DNA from: Clostridia bacterium
Lineage (GTDB): Bacteria; Bacillota; Clostridia; UBA1381
Assembly (NCBI GenBank): GCA_008668455.1
Contig: RQCD01000208.1
Coordinates: forward strand, 1 to 10,042
Length of the DNA: 10,042 nucleotides
Direction of reading: 5' to 3'
The notes below the pieces were generated by a model, which did not search any database, was not told where the DNA came from, and saw only the letters and a list, made by a program, of their open reading frames with translations. The first letter of the stretch is position 1. The number at the start of each line of letters is the position of its first letter. This document shows, one piece after another, positions 6,370 through 10,042 of the stretch. A program made the position numbers and the translations under genes.

Positions 6370-6930
6370 CTATTTGTTTAGTGTTACAGTTGCCCCAATT
6401 GCATAAGGTGAGCCTTCAATTTGCGTCGGATTTCCTACAACCTCACTCATCAAAATTGCAGATGCGTCCTTGAAATCCGCAGCACTATCTCCTGTTACAT
6501 CACCCCATACAAAAGTAACTTCTTCCGGTGTTGCTGCATCAGCAATTGTGAATGTACCAGCTAAGATAGCATCAGCAGAAGTAATGTTTGTACCGCCTAC
6601 TTTAACAGTATAAACAGTATCCTTTGCCAAGGATGTTCCCTTCAGACCTAAGCCAGCCAAGGCTGTTGCCTTATCAGCCGCCTTTTCCTGGGTGATATAA
6701 AGAATATCATCATCGGTGACTGCATCGGTTGTCAGCGGTTTCAGAACCAGAACAGTTGCATCTTCGCCGCAAGCTGACAAATCACCGGTGATAGTAATTG
6801 TGTTATTGGTTTCATCATAAGTAAACAAATTATTATTATTTTCACCGTAGTTTACTGCTGCAAAAGATGTTGCAGTGAAAGCAAGTGACAGTGCAGAAGC
6901 TGCAACGCATGCCCATAAAGTTTTTCTCAT
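6370..6930 (-). CDS. Secreted protein with a single dockerin-like calcium-binding half repeat
   Basis: A 186-residue protein with a signal peptide (cleavage probably after SFA at 22-24). Residues 26-135 form a small beta domain with runs such as NTITITGDL, ATVLVLKPL, ILYITQEKA and YTVKVGG, as in other clostridial secreted proteins of this type. Residues 141-165 read VWGDVTGDSAADFKDASAIL, the D-x-T/N-x-D-x-x-x-x-x-F-K-D-A-S pattern of a type I dockerin repeat with ligands Asp144, Asp148, Asp152 and Asp155. A normal dockerin has two such repeats; only one is present here and the tail (166-186) has no second copy, so the protein may be a half-dockerin or only a relative. It is the first gene of the secreted-protein operon, with AAAGGGG at 6939-6945 as ribosome site, 8 nt before the ATG. 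A role at the cell surface or in a protein assembly is likely but not proven. Confidence 0.8.
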   Translation of the reverse strand: MRKTLWACVAASALSLAFTATSFAAVNYGENNNNLFTYDETNNTITITGDLSACGEDATVLVLKPLTTDAVTDDDILYITQEKAADKATALAGLGLKGTSLAKDTVYTVKVGGTNITSADAILAGTFTIADAATPEEVTFVWGDVTGDSAADFKDASAILMSEVVGNPTQIEGSPYAIGATVTLNK

Positions 6931-6945
6931 GTTTATTACCCCTTT

Positions 6946-7091
6946 CTAATATAGAATGTTTTCAACGTGACCGCAAAAGGAACATTACATTTCGTTTATC
7001 CTATCCAGCCTCCATACCAAGCCGCAGGAGCTACCGAACTCCTGTTATATATTATGTATGTTTCCGCACTCACTATGCCACATCCACTCTA
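6946..7091 (-). promoter_or_regulatory. Long, possibly structured 5' leader of the secreted-protein operon
   Basis: From the predicted start near 7091 to the ATG at 6930 is about 160 nt. Inside it, 7025-7030 and 7039-7044 form a CAGGAG/CTCCTG hairpin, enclosed by CATAC/GTATG pairing of 7013-7017 with 7056-7060. I recognise no known riboswitch. No open frame with a ribosome site is seen in it. Confidence 0.4.
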
Positions 7092-7097
7092 TATAAA

Positions 7098-7126
7098 ATT
7101 ATACAATCCTTTTTCCTTCATTTCAA
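7098..7126 (-). promoter_or_regulatory. Promoter of the secreted-protein operon
   Basis: On the minus strand TTGAAA (7121-7126), a 17-nt spacer and a perfect TATAAT (7098-7103) form a strong vegetative promoter. A nearer TATATT at 6948-6953 would place the start inside the ribosome site, so it is not used for this gene. Confidence 0.7.
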
Positions 7127-7387
7127 CCCTTTTCAAGGATTTCGTTTTTTTTTGTAACATCCGCAGTAATTTATATTTTTATTTTTGTATAGATTGCACA
7201 CAGCATAAAAACCCAATCAGAAAACGCCGCAAAAACCTACAAAAACATACCTTTTTTCTGATCAAAACCACCGAACACAGCCAAACAAATCTGCCCCGAA
7301 AATCATACCTCCGGAGCAGTCATTATCATAAAAAACACCCGTTTGCCACAGATCATACAGCAGAACAAAGCAAAACAAAGGACTAAA
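7127..7387. other. A/T-rich gene-free stretch with phased A-tracts
   Basis: No coding region with a ribosome site is seen on either strand. A-runs begin at 7207, 7221, 7231 and 7241, close to one helical turn apart for the last three, which predicts an intrinsic bend 80-120 bp upstream of the secreted-protein promoter. A T-run lies at 7252-7257. The rest is low-complexity A/C-rich sequence. Confidence 0.4.
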
Positions 7388-7409
7388 TTTTTTTTATTTT
7401 TTTTTAAAA
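7388..7409 (+). promoter_or_regulatory. UP-like A/T element of the tRNA promoter
   Basis: T8-A-T9-A4 occupies the positions just upstream of the tRNA -35 box, where the RNA polymerase alpha subunit contacts DNA at strong stable-RNA promoters. It is assigned by position and composition only. Confidence 0.45.
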
Positions 7410-7415
7410 TAATAC

Positions 7416-7444
7416 TTGCAATTTCCTTTTTCGTGTGTTATAAT
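7416..7444 (+). promoter_or_regulatory. Promoter of the tRNA-Leu gene
   Basis: TTGCAA (7416-7421), a 17-nt spacer and a perfect TATAAT (7439-7444) preceded by TGT form an extended -10 promoter. The start is predicted near 7451, 30 nt before the mature tRNA. Confidence 0.8.
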
Positions 7445-7480
7445 AGTTATGTTGTCAGTCATTTTGATGATGACAGATAT

Positions 7481-7567
7481 GCGGATATGGCGGAATTGGC
7501 AGACGCGCTAGATTCAGGTTCTAGTGGTAGCAATACTGTGCAGGTTCAAGTCCTGTTATCCGCACCA
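7481..7567 (+). tRNA. tRNA-Leu, anticodon CAG, CCA encoded
   Basis: The 7-bp acceptor stem pairs GCGGATA (7481-7487) with TATCCGC (7557-7563), followed by discriminator A and encoded CCA (7565-7567). The anticodon stem CTAGA/TCTAG encloses loop TTCAGGT with CAG at 7515-7517, reading CUG codons. The T-arm shows CAGG-TTCAAGT-CCTG. A long variable arm makes the total 87 nt, as expected for a class II leucine tRNA. It has its own promoter and terminator and appears to be a single-gene transcript. Confidence 0.96.
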
Positions 7568-7568
7568 C

Positions 7569-7619
7569 ACCGAGTGTTCTTACAGAACCTGAAAGGTTTC
7601 GTAAGACACTCGGTTTTTT
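7569..7619 (+). terminator. Rho-independent terminator of the tRNA-Leu gene
   Basis: ACCGAGTG at the left and CACTCGGT at the right, continued by TCTTAC/GTAAGA with one bulged T, form a long stem capped by an AACCT/AGGTT hairpin. A run of six T follows (7614-7619). Confidence 0.9.
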
Positions 7620-7628
7620 ATTGCCTTT

Positions 7629-7801
7629 TTAACTTGTGCAAGCGGCAAAATGAACATCTACGCCCTGTCTTGTATGTACCGAAGCATTGTTTTCGGGTAG
7701 CTCGGGTATTCCATATTGCCTATGCAGTTATGACGAATTGTGAGCTGTTGGACGGTTTCACCGTCAATCCTTTCAGATCGGTGTGCTTTGATTTTCTCAT
7801 T
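7629..7801 (-). pseudogene. Frameshifted C-terminal remnant of a large serine recombinase
   Basis: On the minus strand, from a stop at 7802-7804, a frame reads NEKIKAHRSERIDGETVQQL and TIRHNCIGNME. After this point the same frame loses resemblance, but the next frame continues IPELPENNASVHTRQGVDVH and ends FAACTS and a TAA at 7629-7631. The two parts join as the usual C-terminus of large serine recombinases of Clostridia (pattern Q-x-L-T-I-x-Y-N-C-I-G, I-P-E, then V-x-T-R-x-G-V-x-V). One missing base near ATGGAATACC would explain the break. These enzymes are about 500 residues; only the last 57 or so survive and the catalytic domain is gone. It lies 10 nt beyond the tRNA terminator and ends close to the promoter of the next operon, so it is a scar of a mobile element. 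Family assignment is from recalled patterns. Confidence 0.6.
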
Positions 7802-7828
7802 CTATTTTAAAAATTTCTATCTTTTCTC

Positions 7829-7857
7829 TGTACAACGCCGAAAAATCGTGCTATAAT
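7829..7857 (+). promoter_or_regulatory. Promoter of the XRE-AraC regulator operon
   Basis: TGTACA (7829-7834, four of six consensus bases), a 17-nt spacer and TATAAT (7852-7857) preceded by TGC form an extended -10 promoter. The start is near 7864, about 33 nt before the ATG. Confidence 0.65.
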
Positions 7858-7896
7858 AAAAGTGTATAGAATTGGAAAAACGACGGAGGTTTTTTT

Positions 7897-8250
7897 ATGA
7901 AATCAGATGCATACTTAAGATTTTGTATATCTGCAAGAATTGCCGCACTGCGCAAAGAAGCAGGAATCACACAGCAGCAGTTGGCATATGAGCTGGATGT
8001 TCCTCGAAGTGATATTGCCAGCTGGGAGACCGGAGCAAGAGAGTCGAATGTATTCCAGTGCAAGTGTCTTTCAAAATATTTTGGTGTTACTGTTGAATAT
8101 CTGTGCGGCTGTACCGACGGAAAGTGGGATGTTTCTCCCTTTTCGGAAGATCAGAATATTTCCTCACCCACCTATGAGCAATACAGCCGCAAGGTGAGGA
8201 ACTATCATTCTATTCTGGAGCAAAGCAAGAAGCAAAAGCTACATAAATAG
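7897..8250 (+). CDS. XRE-family helix-turn-helix regulator
   Basis: A 117-residue cytoplasmic protein. Residues about 13-70 form an XRE/Cro-CI HTH: ARIAALRKEAGITQQQLAYE, then VPRSDIASWETGARESN and LSKYFGVTVEYLCG. The tail (about 71-117) is polar and Lys-rich with no recognised domain. GGAGG at 7885-7889, 7 nt before the ATG, supports the start. The stop codon overlaps the ribosome site of the AraC-type gene that follows 9 nt later, so the two regulators are co-transcribed. Small XRE proteins like this control mobile elements or metabolic switches; the nearby recombinase remnant leaves open that it came with an element, but coding style and the shared operon point to a resident gene. The target is unknown. 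Confidence 0.85.
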   Translation: MKSDAYLRFCISARIAALRKEAGITQQQLAYELDVPRSDIASWETGARESNVFQCKCLSKYFGVTVEYLCGCTDGKWDVSPFSEDQNISSPTYEQYSRKVRNYHSILEQSKKQKLHK

Positions 8251-8259
8251 GAGGAGAAA

Positions 8260-9138
8260 ATGGAATACACCGCACTGGAGCTACGGGATGATATTCTGAT
8301 TCCCGATATTATCACCGTACATTACTTTGAATTCACAAAGGATTATTCCTTTGCCGGAGAATCACATAATTTTTGGGAATTTGTCTATGTTGACTGCGGT
8401 ACGGTAGTAGCAGAGGCAGGAAACACCTCCTACAGTTTAAAACAGGGCAATATTCTGTTCCATCAGCCGAACGAATGGCACTCTCTGCATGCAAACGGTC
8501 AGAACGCGTCCAATATTGTAGTGGTAACCTTCCGGAGCTATTCCCCTGCCCTCAAAAGACTTTCCGGGCAACCGCTGACGATTGATCCGGCACAGAAAAC
8601 AATCCTTTCAAATATCATCCAGGAAAGCTTTCTGTTGTTTTCCTCTCCGTTGGGCGATCCTTACCGTAATCAGTTTGAAAAAAAAAAGAATGTTCCGTTC
8701 GGAACAGAGCAGCTTTTAAAGCTTTATCTGACCGAGCTTCTGCTTTTGCTGATCCGAAAACAGGAAATCCCTGTTCCGATCCACACTAAGCAACAATCGG
8801 ACGATAAGCGTTTTTATGAAATTACCTATTATATGAGCCAGAATATTTCCAAAAAGCTGATCATTGACGACATTTGTACCTACACCAATCTCAGCCGTTC
8901 CACCATTAAGCAGATCTTCAAAAAAAATGCCGGCATGGGTGCGATTCAGTATTTTATACAAATGAAAATAGAAGCCGCAAAGACCTATCTGCGTGAAGGA
9001 AATTACAACATCACGCAGATTTCAGATCTTCTTGGCTATGACAATATCCACTATTTTTCCAAACAGTTTAAGCAAATCTGCGGCATTTCACCAAAGGAAT
9101 ACTGTCAGTCGATTCAGGCAATGATTTCGGAAAAGTAA
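8260..9138 (+). CDS. AraC-family regulator with cupin sensor domain
   Basis: A 292-residue cytoplasmic regulator. Residues about 15-95 are a cupin-type sugar-sensing domain (SHNFWEFVYVDCGTVVAEAG, then GNILFHQPNEWHSLHANG). Residues about 187-285 are the two HTH units: LIIDDICTYTNLSRSTIKQI and ITQISDLLGYDNIHYFSKQF, ending CGISPKEYC, the usual AraC signature. The start has AGGAGGAG overlapping the stop of the XRE gene, giving tight coupling. It is convergent, with 1 nt between the stop codons, to a GH127-like gene, and a sugar-responsive control of that gene is plausible. No terminator separates them. A run of ten A at 8678-8687 lies inside the coding sequence between sensor and HTH parts and could cause slippage. 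Confidence 0.9.
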   Translation: MEYTALELRDDILIPDIITVHYFEFTKDYSFAGESHNFWEFVYVDCGTVVAEAGNTSYSLKQGNILFHQPNEWHSLHANGQNASNIVVVTFRSYSPALKRLSGQPLTIDPAQKTILSNIIQESFLLFSSPLGDPYRNQFEKKKNVPFGTEQLLKLYLTELLLLLIRKQEIPVPIHTKQQSDDKRFYEITYYMSQNISKKLIIDDICTYTNLSRSTIKQIFKKNAGMGAIQYFIQMKIEAAKTYLREGNYNITQISDLLGYDNIHYFSKQFKQICGISPKEYCQSIQAMISEK

Positions 9139-9139
9139 G

Positions 9140-10042
9140 TTATTTCAAATCCGCAATCGGGAAATAGGTGATCCGAAGATTCGTACAGCCATACGGCACT
9201 AATGTCAGCTCCATTTCATCAGTTACCGGCTGACGATCCTCAAACGGTTCAAAGGTTCGCGCCGGATACGGTGCGCACAGATAAGGTGCACGATAGCCGG
9301 TCAGATGCAGTTTGATTTTTGGAGTTTCCCAGACATATCCGGCTGCATCAAACTCCTCCACCCGGATCTCCTCTGCAGTTAGCGTTTCCGGCAAGGCAAC
9401 ATTCCAGCTTGTCTGATATCTGCGAAGTCCAAGCTGTTCATGCGGATCATAGACATCTGCTTCTTCAAATACCGGATTGACATTATACCAATACCATCCC
9501 TCCGGAAGCGGTGTTTCGGTGTTTCCCTCAAAAGCTTCCCATTTTTCCGGAATCGGAAGTGAATACAGAAGTACACCGCGCCGGATTGCAATCGGGTATT
9601 TTTTGCACGCGTCACTGTCGTCCACACGTAAAACCTCAATGTCCATTTTCATCCAAAGTGTGACGGTATCTCCTGTTTTCCAATCACGCAGAACGCTTAC
9701 AAAACCATTAGCATCCGGTGTTCCCTCTGCCTTCTCTCCATTTACCCTGATTTCATATTGCTTACACCAGGACGGGATTTTTAAGTTCAAAGCAAAGCGA
9801 TAATCCGCACCCATTACAAATGCAACCGTATCACGGAACGGATATTCCGTTTTTTCCTCAATTTTTATGTCCCCAAAAGAAAGGCTGCAAGGGCCGTATG
9901 CCATAGCATAAATATTGTCCCCGTCATCTCTTGTGAACATTCCCATTACAAATTCCGGCAACAGTGCAACAGAATTTACAGGACCACAGGCAACTGTATA
10001 GCACGGCGCATAAACCTGCATATCCCCATACGCGCTGGAGGA
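9140..10042 (-). CDS. GH127/DUF1680-like glycoside hydrolase, C-terminal part (5' end outside window)
   Basis: The frame is open from the right edge (seven codons, SSAYGDM before the rest, including the first Met at 10021) to the TAA at 9140-9142, giving 300 visible residues. Full members have about 600-700, so the catalytic (alpha/alpha)6 barrel lies mostly outside. Visible features are YAPCYTVACGPVNSVALLPE at the end of the barrel, then NIYAMAYGPCSLSF and a series of beta domains (LNLKIPSWCKQYEIRVNG, GDTVTLWMKMDIEV, YPIAIRRGVLLYSLPI), as in beta-L-arabinofuranosidase-type proteins. In GH127 the barrel ends with a Cys-Cys pair that supplies the nucleophile and a zinc ligand; here the segment is C-Y-T-V-A-C-G-P, so the pair is not adjacent. 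The substrate is probably an arabinose-containing glycan, but with this change a related family is possible. No signal peptide can be judged. Confidence 0.7.
   Translation of the reverse strand, partial: SSSAYGDMQVYAPCYTVACGPVNSVALLPEFVMGMFTRDDGDNIYAMAYGPCSLSFGDIKIEEKTEYPFRDTVAFVMGADYRFALNLKIPSWCKQYEIRVNGEKAEGTPDANGFVSVLRDWKTGDTVTLWMKMDIEVLRVDDSDACKKYPIAIRRGVLLYSLPIPEKWEAFEGNTETPLPEGWYWYNVNPVFEEADVYDPHEQLGLRRYQTSWNVALPETLTAEEIRVEEFDAAGYVWETPKIKLHLTGYRAPYLCAPYPARTFEPFEDRQPVTDEMELTLVPYGCTNLRITYFPIADLK

Noticed and set aside
6948..6953. TATATT as -10 box for the dockerin-like gene
   Set aside because: The start would fall inside the AAAGGGG ribosome site; the promoter at 7098-7126 is better in every part.
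7059..7067. GCGGAAACA on the minus strand as part of a cyclic-di-GMP-II riboswitch
   Set aside because: Only this short string matches; the conserved 3' part and pseudoknot partner of that class are absent.
7481..7567. tRNA-Leu as attachment site of an integrated element
   Set aside because: I found no second copy of the tRNA 3' end in the window, and large serine recombinases do not normally use tRNA genes.
7343..7810. A 155-codon frame across the tRNA region
   Set aside because: It runs through the tRNA-Leu gene and its terminator and cannot be a real gene.
1..10042. CRISPR array, toxin-antitoxin pair, phage genes or insertion sequence ends
   Set aside because: No repeat-spacer pattern, paired small toxin genes, phage structural genes or terminal inverted repeats with transposase were seen.

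Overview
The window looks like a chromosomal piece of a Gram-positive, plant-polysaccharide-degrading anaerobe of the Bacillota, probably a Ruminococcaceae/Oscillospirales-type gut or rumen bacterium. This is inferred from strong AGGAGG-type ribosome sites, TTGACA/TATAAT promoters (several with an extended -10), a CCA-encoding tRNA, AraC-regulated glycosidases and a secreted protein with a dockerin-like half repeat. No species can be named from the sequence.

Left part (1-4800). A minus-strand pair encodes a GH36-type alpha-galactosidase followed, 3 nt later, by a sugar phosphate isomerase/epimerase-like protein cut by the left edge. Divergent to it is an AraC regulator with a PocR-like sensor domain. 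The shared upstream region holds a 17-nt inverted repeat with one mismatch and a second small palindrome, neither of which lies in the predicted transcripts, so they read as DNA operators. Convergent to the regulator is a serine hydrolase of the beta-lactamase/esterase class with its own strong promoter and an almost absent leader.

Middle part (4800-7480). A C-terminal remnant of a GH99-like/WbsX-type protein survives at 4845-5060 and is followed by two adjacent hairpins. Then comes a minus-strand cluster of three genes: a secreted protein with a single dockerin-like half repeat, a secreted beta-rich protein of unknown function, and an intact 51-codon gene below usual ORF cut-offs. Their promoter lies about 160 nt upstream of the first start codon, leaving a long leader that may be structured. 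Phased A-tracts lie further upstream.

Right part (7480-10042). A tRNA-Leu(CAG) with a complete promoter, an A/T-rich UP-like element, a leader hairpin and a strong terminator is followed directly by a frameshifted C-terminal remnant of a large serine recombinase. Next come a two-gene regulator operon (XRE-type HTH, then a cupin-AraC) and, convergent with a 1-nt gap, the C-terminal part of a GH127/DUF1680-like glycosidase that leaves the right edge.

Taken together the window is a carbohydrate-use region with sensor-regulators placed beside glycosidases for alpha-galactosyl and probably arabinosyl side chains. It also shows two gene remnants that record past deletion or insertion. The most unexplained part is the secreted-protein cluster with the 51-aa protein.
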